NCBI GenBank assembly: GCA_026708685.1
Contig: JAPOUL010000151.1
Coordinates: 1 to 42,334, forward strand
DNA: 42,334 nt
Source of the DNA: Bacteroidota bacterium
GTDB lineage: Bacteria > Bacteroidota > Rhodothermia > Rhodothermales > Bin80
Direction of reading: 5' to 3'
Shown here one piece after another: positions 33,755 through 42,334 of the stretch (within the stretch, counting starts at the first letter, position 1; every line of letters begins with the position of its first letter). Position numbers and translations under genes: made by a program. The notes beneath the pieces are model-generated. The model was not told the DNA's origin. It saw only the letters and a program-made list of their open reading frames with translations, and searched no databases.

Positions 33755-34777
33755 ATGCCTACTATCCTCCCCAATGAACAGGAGATATCTCAAGAGGTAT
33801 CTCCTGCCCTTGCCGATGCGTTACCTCCCGCATGCCAACGCCTTGAATCTGAAATCTCCAAGATCATTATAGGCCAACAGGACATCGTTCGTAGCATTAT
33901 CGTCGGTCTTCTATCTCAGGGACATATTTTGCTGATTGGGGTTCCTGGACTTGCTAAAACACTCCTGATTCGTACCTTGGCCGATGCATTGGCACTCGAT
34001 TTTACTCGAATTCAATTTACCCCCGACCTGATGCCCGGTGATATCACGGGCACGGAAATCATTGAAGAAGACAAACGAACGGGTGGACGAGCGTTTCGGT
34101 TTGTCAAAGGTCCTATTTTTGCAAATATTGTCCTGGCAGATGAAATCAACCGTACTCCTCCAAAAACACAGGCTGCCCTTCTTGAGGCCATGCAAGAGCA
34201 CCGCGTCACGGCGGGCGGACATACCTTTGAGCTGGACGAGCCTTTTTTTGTGTTAGCCACTCAAAACCCGATTGAGCAGGAAGGAACCTATCCTCTGCCG
34301 GAGGCGCAGCTGGATCGATTCATGTTAAATTTATGGCTAGACTATCCAACCTTTGACGACGAGGTGGAAGTCGTGCGATCCACCACGACTGGACAGATCA
34401 CCCATATTGAGCCTGCCATGTCACAAAGCGAACTCCTCAATTTTCAGAAGCTGGTACGACATCTGCCCGTGGCCAATAATGTGATTGAATATGCCGTTCG
34501 CCTTGTGACCAGCACCCGCCCTCATCAAGATGATACCCCTCTATTTGTCAATGAGTATATTGCCTATGGAGCTGGGCCTCGTGCATCTCAATATCTGATC
34601 CTTGGTGCCAAAGCTCTCGCAGCCATTGATGGACGATTTACTCCTCTGATCAGTGACGTTCAACAGATGGCTATATCGGTACTACGCCATCGGGTCATTG
34701 CGAACTTCAATGCCGAAGCCGACGGCATTACGGTACAGGATTTGATCCAACGAATCTTAGACGCGGTGCCTACGTAA
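33755..34777 (+). CDS. MoxR-family AAA+ ATPase
   Basis: A 340-residue AAA+ ATPase of the MoxR group, which act as chaperones in assembly of metalloenzymes or surface complexes, usually with a von Willebrand-A partner. Walker A is GVPGLAKT at 62-69, Walker B VLADEINR at 126-133, sensor 1 LATQNP, and the Arg-finger region EAQLDRF. The C-terminal lid domain contains the GPRASQYLI segment. The frame is open from 33695, but ATG 33755 lies 4 nt after the surA stop. The usual DUF58 and VWA genes do not follow, so the partner is unknown; the link to surA suggests an envelope role. Confidence 0.9.
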   Translation: MPTILPNEQEISQEVSPALADALPPACQRLESEISKIIIGQQDIVRSIIVGLLSQGHILLIGVPGLAKTLLIRTLADALALDFTRIQFTPDLMPGDITGTEIIEEDKRTGGRAFRFVKGPIFANIVLADEINRTPPKTQAALLEAMQEHRVTAGGHTFELDEPFFVLATQNPIEQEGTYPLPEAQLDRFMLNLWLDYPTFDDEVEVVRSTTTGQITHIEPAMSQSELLNFQKLVRHLPVANNVIEYAVRLVTSTRPHQDDTPLFVNEYIAYGAGPRASQYLILGAKALAAIDGRFTPLISDVQQMAISVLRHRVIANFNAEADGITVQDLIQRILDAVPT

Positions 34778-34849
34778 AGTCCGTGCACACCCCGTTGTAT
34801 CTGGGTCGTTGATCTTTCCCTCTTATCACCGATACGGAGCAGATTGCAG

Positions 34850-35821
34850 ATGAATGATCTCAATGTGCACAGCACAAAATACCGTCTACATTCACTGAGT
34901 CGTCTCTTTCAGCAGAACGATTCAGCATCATCGGTCTTTACGGTAGGACTGGCATATATGCTTGTGGCCGTGATGTTTTTCAGTGTGATGTCGGTTCTGG
35001 CAAAACTCGTTTCGCCTACCATTCCTACTGGACAGATTGTGTTTGTGCGGGCTTGTGTGGGAAGTCTGCTTGCCTACTGGGGCGTTCGACTGGCTGGTGT
35101 TCATTTGTGGGGAGTCAACAAAAAACTCCTGTGGTTTCGGGGCATCGCTGGATTTGGGTCGCTGATGTGTTTCTTCTATACCCTGATTGCCCTACCACTG
35201 GCAGAAGCCACCATCCTTTTTTATACTTCCCCCTGTCTGGCTGCCATCATTGCAACGATTACCCTGCGTGAGAGGATGACCTGGGGGATTGGCATGGGTT
35301 TTCTGGTTTGTATTGTGGGGGTGTTCTTTGTGATTCAACCCGAATTTATTTTTAATGTCAAGCAATTGGATGTTCTGTCGGTGATGGTTGGGCTCACTGG
35401 TGCTCTCATGGCAGGGCTTGCGTTCGTATCGGTTCGCAAGTTGCGTCAGACAGATCACGAGATGGTGATTATCTTCTATTTTTCATTCATCTCCATTTTT
35501 GCCTCCATCCCGTTTGTTGCCGTTGATTATGCCCTTCCCTCTCCCATAGAATGGTGCTTTCTGATTGGGATTGGTGTCTTCACCCATGCAGCCCAGATTT
35601 TCCTGACAAAAAGCCTGCATCGTGTTGAGACATCTCGGGCCATGGGGGTCAGTTATATTCAGATTCTCTTTGCCTCAGGATGGGGCATTTTAATTTTCGG
35701 GGAATTTCCGAATGTTCTATCCATCATTGGAATGATCTTGATCACTGTTGGCAGTCTCTTTGCTGCCCACCGCAGAACATCTACACATCCAGATCGTCCG
35801 CATTCCGTGCATTCTCCATGA
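34850..35821 (+). CDS. EamA/DMT-family transporter
   Basis: A 323-residue inner-membrane protein with ten predicted membrane segments arranged as two EamA repeats (about 30-165 and 175-310). Visible features are SVMSVLAKLVSPTIPTGQIV with the following FVRACVGSLLAYW, the PLAEATILFYTSPCLAA stretch, the first-repeat end IVGVFFVIQP and the second-repeat end GMILITVGSLFAAHR. Family members export small metabolites or amino acids; the substrate is not predictable. A TTG two codons upstream is possible, but ATG 34850 is preferred. It sits 72 nt after the MoxR gene, and its last 41 nt overlap parE on the other strand. Confidence 0.88.
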   Translation: MNDLNVHSTKYRLHSLSRLFQQNDSASSVFTVGLAYMLVAVMFFSVMSVLAKLVSPTIPTGQIVFVRACVGSLLAYWGVRLAGVHLWGVNKKLLWFRGIAGFGSLMCFFYTLIALPLAEATILFYTSPCLAAIIATITLRERMTWGIGMGFLVCIVGVFFVIQPEFIFNVKQLDVLSVMVGLTGALMAGLAFVSVRKLRQTDHEMVIIFYFSFISIFASIPFVAVDYALPSPIEWCFLIGIGVFTHAAQIFLTKSLHRVETSRAMGVSYIQILFASGWGILIFGEFPNVLSIIGMILITVGSLFAAHRRTSTHPDRPHSVHSP

Positions 35822-37703
35822 TAAAGCGATATCGAACAGAGGCATCGCGTCCCATGAGACCGGCAATGGTATGTTCAGCCTTGGTTTTTTCTGGGATCGT
35901 GACTTGAAGAATCCTCCTCTTAGCTGGATCCAGTGTGGTCTCTTTCAGCGTCTGTGGCATCATCTCTCCCAGACCCTTGAAGCGTTGAACATCAATTTTG
36001 ATACGAGCATTTTTTCGCCGTAACCGTTTTTCGATTCGGGTCTTTTCTGCATCATCCAACGCCCAGTAGGTTTGTTTGCCAGCGTCCAGTCGATACAGCG
36101 GAGGTTCAGCAATAAAGATATGCCCGAGGTCAATCAGTGGTCGCATGTATCGGTAGAAAAACGTCAGCATTAAGGTCGCGATGTGATGTCCATCAGAATC
36201 GGCATCCATCAATAGGATCACCTTGTGATAGCGCAGTTTTTCTGGCTCCAGATTGGTACCCATCCCACATCCAAGTGCCTGAACCACATTGGAGAGTTCG
36301 GTATTGTTGCGGAGCTTATTCGCAGTGGCCTGTTCTGCATTCAAGACTTTGCCTCTCAAAGGCAAGACGGCTTGAGTTTTTCGATCTCTTCCCTGCTTTG
36401 CGGATCCACCTGCAGAATCACCCTCAACAATAAAAAGTTCACCCTCTGCAGGATCCATTGATGAGCAATCTGCCAATTTTCCAGGAAGGGTGAGCCGTCG
36501 TCTCTGGCGTGCCTTAGACCGAACAGACTTTGCAGCTGCACGGCTTGCATGTCGAGCACGGGCCGATTGTAATACCCGGGCACCGATGGCATCACTCGCC
36601 GATGGATGGGTATTCAAAAACTGCTCCAGTGCAATTCGAACCGTACTGTTGACCAGCGATCGTGCGGATGGATTGTTGAGTTTATCCTTGGTTTGCCCCT
36701 GAAACTGGGGATCCGACATAAACATGTTGATCACCCCAAAAAGCCCCTCACGAATATCGTCAGAGGTAACATCCAGTCCCCGTGGGATCACATCATGGGT
36801 ATCCATCCACGATCGGACTGCCATCCGCACGGCATCCTTAAACCCCTGCTCATGGGTTCCTCCATCGTGCGTTGGAATTCCGTTCACATAGGACTTAATG
36901 CATTCCCGTGTTGATTCTGTCCACTGGAGAGCGATTTCAATACGTGTAGCGTCTTCAAGGGTATCCTGCAGAATCGAGAAGACTTCTGGGTGCACCGCGG
37001 GAGTCTTGCTTTCTTGAATCAAGTGTCCGAGGTAATCTACAATTCCCCCTTCATGCATATACTCAATCTCTTCACGAGTGGATTCATCCCGAAAGAGAAT
37101 GCGCAATCCGCGATTGAGATAGGATTTAATTTCGAGCTGCTCCTGTATACGTTTTGTATCAAACTCGGTAGATTCAAAGATTTCAGGGTCTGGAGCAAAA
37201 TAAATACTAGTTCCCGTTGACTTGGTGCGTTTGTCGAGATCTTTCAGTTTGGTCACGGGCTGTCCGCGCTGGAACCGTTGCTCATAGGTCGTACCCCCCC
37301 GTCGGACCTGGGCTATGAGTTCCACCGATAAGGCATTGACGACAGAAGCCCCTACCCCATGCAAACCACCCGAGGTGATATACTGATCTCCCTCAAATTT
37401 CCCCCCAGAGTGCAGCGTGGTGAGAATCACCTCAAGAGCTGGAATTTTTTTCTTAGGATGAGGATCTACTGGAATCCCGCGTCCATTATCCTGAACCGTA
37501 ACACTTTTTCTGTCTTTATGGAGCGTGACCTGAATGCAATCAGCATACCCGTTGACGGCTTCATCCACGCCGTTGTCCACAATCTCCCAAAGTAAATGAT
37601 GGAGTCCCGGTTTGCCTGTCCCACCGATATACATACCAGGACGTTTACGGACGGCCTCCAATCCTTCCAGAACAATAATATCTGCTCCTGAATATGAACT
37701 CAT
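35781..37703 (-). CDS. parE: DNA topoisomerase IV subunit B (ParE)
   Basis: A 640-residue type IIA topoisomerase ATPase subunit that works with ParC to decatenate daughter chromosomes. The GHKL ATPase domain shows [26 protein letters not shown] with the Mg-binding Asn44, DNGRGIP and [15 protein letters not shown]. The TOPRIM domain has [25 protein letters not shown] and MDADSDGHH. GyrB and ParE are hard to separate by eye, but direct coupling to a ParC-type gene favours ParE. Its start overlaps the parC stop by 4 nt (ATGA). Its 3' end overlaps the EamA gene. Confidence 0.88.
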   Translation of the reverse strand: MSSYSGADIIVLEGLEAVRKRPGMYIGGTGKPGLHHLLWEIVDNGVDEAVNGYADCIQVTLHKDRKSVTVQDNGRGIPVDPHPKKKIPALEVILTTLHSGGKFEGDQYITSGGLHGVGASVVNALSVELIAQVRRGGTTYEQRFQRGQPVTKLKDLDKRTKSTGTSIYFAPDPEIFESTEFDTKRIQEQLEIKSYLNRGLRILFRDESTREEIEYMHEGGIVDYLGHLIQESKTPAVHPEVFSILQDTLEDATRIEIALQWTESTRECIKSYVNGIPTHDGGTHEQGFKDAVRMAVRSWMDTHDVIPRGLDVTSDDIREGLFGVINMFMSDPQFQGQTKDKLNNPSARSLVNSTVRIALEQFLNTHPSASDAIGARVLQSARARHASRAAAKSVRSKARQRRRLTLPGKLADCSSMDPAEGELFIVEGDSAGGSAKQGRDRKTQAVLPLRGKVLNAEQATANKLRNNTELSNVVQALGCGMGTNLEPEKLRYHKVILLMDADSDGHHIATLMLTFFYRYMRPLIDLGHIFIAEPPLYRLDAGKQTYWALDDAEKTRIEKRLRRKNARIKIDVQRFKGLGEMMPQTLKETTLDPAKRRILQVTIPEKTKAEHTIAGLMGRDASVRYRFIMENARNADDLDV

Positions 37704-40018
37704 GAAATGCGCACTTCAATGGGTTGTAGAGGGCTGGGGTCTAGCTCTCCTCTCTGAATAATTTTGCGTCCTTTCCCACCTCTACGTGAACTGTCATACT
37801 TCGTTCTGCGAATGATTTCCTGCCTCCCACGCGGTGTTTGGACAGACACCCCTTCCCTTGAGTTTGCAGAAACGAGTGCACCAATCAATCGGTCATCATC
37901 GACAAGATGCATCCCTTTGACTCCTTTGGACGGGCCAAGACGTACCGGAACCTCCGACGTTGGAAAAATCTTGATGTGTCCCTGTTTTGAGGCCATGCAT
38001 ACAAACTCATCTCCTGAAGCGGGCCACACGCCAAGGATCTCATCATCTTCAGCGACACGCATGAAGATTCGGCCTTTACGCGTTGAGACATCAGAAAACA
38101 TGCTCAGTGGCTGCTGGTGAGTTAACCCTTTGGAGGTCACTGCCACGATATTGCCCAAGTCTTCCTTATTCTTGGACTCATCTGCCGATCGGACGATGCG
38201 GGGATCACAGGGGATCGCTCCAATCACATGCTCTTTATCGCTAAAATCAAAGAGCTTCTGCATGGGAATTCCATGGCCTGTGGTAAGCATGATATCATTG
38301 ACTCTCACGGTATAGGCACGTCCAAAATTCGTCCATAACACTAAGGTATAGCGTGTTCCCGTTCCAAGGACCCACCCTACTGCATCACCCTCTCTGACGC
38401 GAATCGCCTGCACATCGGTGTACGAGCGCTGTCGCTTGATCCAGCCCGATCGCGTAACAATGACGGCTGTATCCTCATCCACGATAAAGTCTTCTTCGGA
38501 ATACTCATAGACGGTTTCCGCTGCTGAGGTGATCGTCGTCCGACGTTCGGTAGAAAACTGCTGCTTGATTTCCTTGAGTTCCTCGCGGACGATCTTCCAG
38601 CGAGCAAAGGTATCATTGAGGAGATCTGTAATTTCACGTGCACGCAATCGCTTCGCTTCAAGTTCTTCTCGCACTGCATTGATTTCCATCTGTGAGAGCT
38701 TATACAGTCTGGTATCTAGGATTGCATTGACTTGGGGCTCAGAGAGAATAAACCGATGGCGCAAACGTTGGGAGCTATCTGCTCTATTTCTTGATGATCG
38801 TATGATCTTAATGGCTTCATCCAATGCATCAAAAATCATCTCAAAGCCTTCAAGAATATGGATCCGTTCCTGTAACTGGTTTAACTCATGGCGTAGTCTT
38901 CGCGTGACGACATCAAGGCGGAAATGAAGAAAATGCTCAAGAGCTTCCTGCAGGTTCACACGCTTCGGCTCGCAAATTTGAGGATTTGCTGTGGGCAGAA
39001 GGCATGTGAGATTGACATGAAAGCGTGACTGTAACGGGGTATACTTGTAAAGATATCCCATGGCAGCCTCTACTTTGGCTCCTCGTTTTAAATCTAAAAC
39101 AATCCGAATATCATCGGTAGACTCATCACGAATATCCAACAACTGTGGGACTTTTCCATCCGCAATATGTGTCGCAATTTTTTCGACCAGATCACTCTTA
39201 TTGACTGCATAGGGGATGGAGTTGATAATCACATGCGATTTTCGTTCCACCTTGTAGGTACCTTGGACGATTATCGTCCCTTCACCTTTTCTATAGATCT
39301 GCTGCAATTCTTCTTTTGAGTTCATCATTCTGCCACCCGTGGGGAAGTCGGGTCCAAGAATATGCGTTTCCAATAAACGGTTGATGGTATTGGATGGCCA
39401 TGAATCGCTCTCTCGTCGGAGGAGTGAATTCACCATATAGATGGCGCCGCTGATCACTTCACTCAGATTATGGGGTGGTATATTGGTGGCCATTCCAACG
39501 GCAATCCCCGTTGCCCCGTTGATGAGCAAGTTTGGAATTTGTGATGGAAGGACGACTGGCTCAGAGAGTGTTGCGTCAAAGTTTGGTCTAAACTCCACCG
39601 TATTCTGACGTAACTCCTCCAGCAGTGCCATGGCAAGCGGAAGCAGTTTTGCTTCGGTATACCGCATTGCTGCAGGCTTATCTCCATCAATGGATCCAAA
39701 ATTTCCGTGCCCATCTACAAGGGGATCACGCAGTGCGAATGGCTGGGCCATGCGTGCCATGGCATCATAGATGGCATTATCTCCATGAGGATGATACTTC
39801 CCCATGGTATCCCCGACAATCGTAGCACTTTTACGATACCTTGCATCAGGGTACAGGCGCAGGCTGGTAAACATGGAATAGAGAATTCGCCGTTGAACGG
39901 GCTTTAACCCATCACGAATATCTGGAAGTGCACGACTGGTAATAACAGACAGGGCATAGTTTAGATACCTTGAATTCGCGAGATCGTGAAGTGCGGCAGA
40001 CTTTACAGATTCTATCAT
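37700..40018 (-). CDS. parC: DNA topoisomerase IV subunit A (ParC)
   Basis: A 772-residue type IIA topoisomerase cleavage subunit. The active-site tyrosine is Y120 in [10 protein letters not shown], and the conserved [14 protein letters not shown] lies at about 36-49. The quinolone region reads [12 protein letters not shown] with Asn81 and Asp85 at the positions of GyrA Ser83 and Asp87. The coiled-coil gate covers about 350-470, followed by a C-terminal beta-pinwheel with degenerate blades and no GyrA-box, which supports ParC over GyrA. parE follows with a 4-nt overlap. A small ORF ends directly against its ATG (TAAATG). Confidence 0.9.
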   Translation of the reverse strand: MIESVKSAALHDLANSRYLNYALSVITSRALPDIRDGLKPVQRRILYSMFTSLRLYPDARYRKSATIVGDTMGKYHPHGDNAIYDAMARMAQPFALRDPLVDGHGNFGSIDGDKPAAMRYTEAKLLPLAMALLEELRQNTVEFRPNFDATLSEPVVLPSQIPNLLINGATGIAVGMATNIPPHNLSEVISGAIYMVNSLLRRESDSWPSNTINRLLETHILGPDFPTGGRMMNSKEELQQIYRKGEGTIIVQGTYKVERKSHVIINSIPYAVNKSDLVEKIATHIADGKVPQLLDIRDESTDDIRIVLDLKRGAKVEAAMGYLYKYTPLQSRFHVNLTCLLPTANPQICEPKRVNLQEALEHFLHFRLDVVTRRLRHELNQLQERIHILEGFEMIFDALDEAIKIIRSSRNRADSSQRLRHRFILSEPQVNAILDTRLYKLSQMEINAVREELEAKRLRAREITDLLNDTFARWKIVREELKEIKQQFSTERRTTITSAAETVYEYSEEDFIVDEDTAVIVTRSGWIKRQRSYTDVQAIRVREGDAVGWVLGTGTRYTLVLWTNFGRAYTVRVNDIMLTTGHGIPMQKLFDFSDKEHVIGAIPCDPRIVRSADESKNKEDLGNIVAVTSKGLTHQQPLSMFSDVSTRKGRIFMRVAEDDEILGVWPASGDEFVCMASKQGHIKIFPTSEVPVRLGPSKGVKGMHLVDDDRLIGALVSANSREGVSVQTPRGRQEIIRRTKYDSSRRGGKGRKIIQRGELDPSPLQPIEVRIS

Positions 40019-40280
40019 TTAGTTCTCCGTTAGGTAGATGGTGCCTTTGAATTCATTGAGAATGCGGACATTGGAACTATTCTCTTCCAAAGGAAAGAGA
40101 TGTCCAACAGGAAATTTTTTATGATCTCCAGCAATGGTCTGCATTGTTTTCTGAGTCTATGTCTCTAAGGTATAACCCGTTGAAGTGGACAGATTGTGGA
40201 TCGAATTGATACGAATGCGTAACAATATACTCATCCATATGAAACTCCTTGAATATGTATTGTACCGAATACGATTCCAT
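40019..40280 (-). pseudogene. Two overlapping small ORFs or a frameshifted small gene upstream of parC
   Basis: Frame A (40280-40119, 53 codons, starting MESYSVQYIF) contains an internal ATG at 40238 preceded by AAGGAG at good spacing. Frame B (40144-40019, 41 codons, starting MQTIAGDHKK and ending TIYLTEN) overlaps it by 26 nt in another frame, and its TAA abuts the parC ATG. Joined by one shift near the AAAA run at about 40149-40152 they would make one polypeptide of about 80 residues. Frame A also stays open upstream for a few codons to a TGA, beyond which the same frame is open again. I recognise no family. It may be a decayed gene or coupled small ORFs; chance is not excluded. Confidence 0.3.
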
Positions 40281-40618
40281 TTCAACTGCACGGAGGACTT
40301 CATGAACGACAGCATATCAACGGAAGATGATCGTTTGAAATGATGAAGATAGATGTCTTGGACTGATGATAAGATGGTCTTGAAACGCCTCCTCTCTGGC
40401 AAACAGTTGATCAGAACAATTCTTGAACAAAACAATGAGAAAAATACACCAAGCTACAGCATTTATTCATATCTGTAAGATCTACCTGTTTCGGGTAATT
40501 GTAATTAGAGTGATTGCGTGTGTATCTCAGCAAGTTTCGCGACGGGATTTTATTATTGCTTGGCAACTACGATAGGTGATCAGTAAGAAATTGAGTCTCT
40601 ATTCACTTGATGCATGTA
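40281..40618. other. Intergenic region between the parC leader and the propeller lipoprotein
   Basis: About 340 AT-rich bases. A 92-codon minus-strand frame crossing it (40435-40157) is in conflict with the better-looking small frames near parC and has no motif, so it is not called. The parC promoter is expected here. No strong hairpin with a T-run was seen. Confidence 0.45.
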
Positions 40619-41845
40619 TTATTTTTCAATTCGTGATTTGACAATCACTTGTCCACCCTCCTTATCTAAGGTGATCCCGTAGAATATACCATCTTTAACT
40701 ATGGAAGATGATGTTCTATCAAGCTTGAACGGTACTTGAATGTTACCTAGAAAGTATCCATCCGAATTAAAAATGTCAAAATGAGAAGTGGCTTGCTTAG
40801 GGGTTGTATCGGATTGAATTACCCATAGGTTTCCTTCGTCATCCGAGAAAAAACTCTCAACTGCAGGTTTTTCGCGGGGAATTTTTGCATAGTCAATCTT
40901 TCCGCCTTCCTCAACAAACCATTGCATCCTTTCAATGGCTTCATCCATGTCAGCATCTGTAACTGGAATTTTCTCAGACTCGTTGGAGACTTGACGTAGC
41001 GGTGTTCCCCCAACGGACATCTCGATCAGTTGATACTCACTGGTAAGTAACGTCCAAAACGTACCTCTATTTGAAAAATCCCATATAAATGATCCTTGAA
41101 AAGGGATGGACATGCTATAGGTGGAGCCATCCGATGAGTGTGTGAAACGCTCTATTTCCGATGAACTGGATGGGATTGCAATAGTATCCAATGGAGTAAA
41201 CGTTTCGTCATAGCGTGCCAACATGAGTTCGCTTTCTTCTTCCTCATACTTATAGCATAGAACCATGGCATTGTAACGACCTAGTTTATCAAAACCACCT
41301 GGATAATTCCAGTAGTCCCATCCAGTGGTATTCACGCGTTCTGTCCGTAGATAATTTCCCAGTGAATCAACAATGGTGAGTTTACCTAACTGCATTTCCA
41401 TGACCCAGATCTCACCATTTTCATTTACATCAACGGCGGCAGCATTTTCAAACTGACCTGGTCCTGACCCTTTAGATCCAACTGTACGAAGGTATGCCCC
41501 ATTATGGTCAAAAACATATATCTCTTGAGGAGAAGAATCCAACACATACAAATAACCGTTATGATCAACATCTATAGATCGAATAGATGAGAAGAAAATC
41601 GGATTCTCTTCTAAGCCGCTTCCAAATCTCATCTCCTCAGTGATCGTCCACTTTTGCTGAGAAGTCCATAGAGAATCCATCGTATTGTAAATAGTGGTTA
41701 CATCGGCAGGCGATGGATCCACAATACCAGCACATGAATCGGTGATCTCGGGATCTGAATCTGATGAACTACACCCTACCAGTAGCAACAGTCCAATGAT
41801 CACAAATGATTTGGTGATTCCAAAAACTAGTTGATCGAATCTCAT
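40619..41845 (-). CDS. Six-bladed beta-propeller lipoprotein
   Basis: A 408-residue exported lipoprotein. The signal peptide ends in the lipobox LLLVGC, so Cys25 should be lipidated. The mature part shows NHL/6-bladed-propeller blades: IRSIDVDHNGYLYVLDSS, IYVFDHNGAYLRTVGSKGSG followed by PGQFENAAAVDVNENGEIWV, LTIVDSLGNYLRTERV, and near the end FFSDDEGNLWVI and FDIFNSDGYFLGNI. This class is very common in Bacteroidota and Balneolota and usually has no assigned ligand. It stands alone; the flanking regions have no gene. Confidence 0.88.
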   Translation of the reverse strand: MRFDQLVFGITKSFVIIGLLLLVGCSSSDSDPEITDSCAGIVDPSPADVTTIYNTMDSLWTSQQKWTITEEMRFGSGLEENPIFFSSIRSIDVDHNGYLYVLDSSPQEIYVFDHNGAYLRTVGSKGSGPGQFENAAAVDVNENGEIWVMEMQLGKLTIVDSLGNYLRTERVNTTGWDYWNYPGGFDKLGRYNAMVLCYKYEEEESELMLARYDETFTPLDTIAIPSSSSEIERFTHSSDGSTYSMSIPFQGSFIWDFSNRGTFWTLLTSEYQLIEMSVGGTPLRQVSNESEKIPVTDADMDEAIERMQWFVEEGGKIDYAKIPREKPAVESFFSDDEGNLWVIQSDTTPKQATSHFDIFNSDGYFLGNIQVPFKLDRTSSSIVKDGIFYGITLDKEGGQVIVKSRIEK

Positions 41846-42187
41846 CCAATCATAAATATGACAAATCCTAACCTATTCAAAGAGGAATTGATAACCCTAA
41901 CGAATTCGTTTCCATGCACTTCAGAGTGAGATCTTTCTCAAAATAAGCGTTTTACACACCGAGCACCACCAAATCATTGGTGAATGCCAATTGATGTGAA
42001 ACATGAAACGACATTGAAACCGTACAAAGATAAGCAAAAAGTATTATATCGTGTATGAATTGATGGATCATCAAATCCATTATAGGAATCCATTCCAATA
42101 CGGTGGAACGCTCCATTTAGTTTATGTCTACCTAAAAACGTATTGAACCTGATCATTCATTGAGTTAATGTGTTCACGAATTCACAT

Positions 42188-42206
42188 ATTGATTTTCCCA
42201 ATCAAT
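42188..42206. repeat. Short perfect inverted repeat
   Basis: ATTGATT-TTCCC-AATCAAT: 7-bp arms and a 5-nt loop, AT-rich, no T-run. It may be a protein-binding site or chance in AT-rich DNA. Confidence 0.45.
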
Positions 42207-42247
42207 GAAACATCATCTTCATAGAAAAGTTAATCAACAATCTTGAT

Positions 42248-42265
42248 GTCAACAATTATGTTGAC
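42248..42265. repeat. Short perfect palindrome, operator-like
   Basis: GTCAACA-ATTA-TGTTGAC: 7-bp arms and a 4-nt centre. The size and symmetry resemble a dimeric regulator's operator. The gene it would control is probably beyond the right edge of the window. Confidence 0.45.
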
Positions 42266-42334
42266 TCATGAACATTCTTAACGCAAGTTCGAAGGCGAAT
42301 TTGATTTGAGATGAAAATTTCAAAATAATTTACG

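Larger units (their letters stand above)
41846..42334. other. AT-rich end of window without a gene
   Basis: These 489 bases upstream of the propeller gene should hold its promoter on the minus strand. A 60-codon minus-strand frame (42156-41974) lacks any coding signature. Two short perfect inverted repeats lie at 42188-42206 and 42248-42265. Confidence 0.5.

Noticed and set aside
40157..40435. Minus-strand 92-codon frame upstream of parC
   Set aside because: It conflicts with two better-looking small frames in the same DNA, and it has no motif or ribosome binding site.
41974..42334. tRNA gene suggested by AAGTTCGAAGG at 42284-42294
   Set aside because: No acceptor stem, D-arm or anticodon arm can be built around it.

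Overview
The window looks like a chromosomal segment of a Gram-negative member of the Bacteroidota/Rhodothermota/Balneolota (FCB) lineage. I base this on the gene types (three SurA/PpiC-type periplasmic chaperones in a row, a six-bladed beta-propeller lipoprotein, a two-subunit methylmalonyl-CoA mutase with a short MutA, GlnRS with a YqeY-like tail) and on the general weakness of Shine-Dalgarno sequences ahead of start codons. No rRNA, tRNA, CRISPR array, intact IS or phage gene was recognised. Species-level placement cannot be made from the sequence alone.

Layout, left to right. (1) 1-4497 is the accessory end: a minus-strand leucine-rich-repeat plus Calx-beta surface protein whose 3' part is a nearly perfect 351-bp tandem array that breaks off inside a repeat, then about 1.3 kb without a convincing gene. 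(2) 4498-9536 is the minus-strand operon rimP-nusA-infB-rbfA, with a terminator-like hairpin almost touching the rimP start codon. (3) 9720-12427 is prfB-nadB; prfB uses the classical +1 programmed frameshift. (4) 12997-16072 is an ALDH7-type aldehyde dehydrogenase, a class I/II aminotransferase and a small membrane protein, all tightly coupled. (5) 16690-20213 is cmk-rpsA (cytidylate kinase and ribosomal protein S1). (6) Diverging from cmk by 5 nt, a plus-strand chain 20219-27541 joins a SPOUT RNA methyltransferase, mutA, mutB, meaB and glnS with overlaps or gaps of a few bases. (7) 27514-29398 is minus-strand gltX plus an ACT-domain gene. (8) 29471-35821 is a plus-strand run: two-parvulin PPIase, SurA-like lipoprotein, surA, MoxR ATPase, EamA transporter. 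(9) 35781-40018 is minus-strand parC-parE. (10) 40019-42334 holds a possible broken small gene, a propeller lipoprotein and an AT-rich tail with two palindromes.

Most of the window is informational and envelope housekeeping packed into short, overlapping operons: ribosome maturation and initiation, release factor 2, S1, two aminoacyl-tRNA synthetases, topoisomerase IV and outer-membrane protein folding. The metabolic insertions are propionyl/methylmalonyl-CoA handling (mutAB-meaB), NAD synthesis (nadB) and probable lysine/aminoadipate semialdehyde oxidation. I did not find a convincing new multi-gene system. The points most worth a second look are the truncated, homogenised Calx-beta array, the hairpin in the rimP leader, the prfB recoding site, the unexplained strand-skewed gap at 3.4-4.4 kb and the small overlapping ORFs directly in front of parC.
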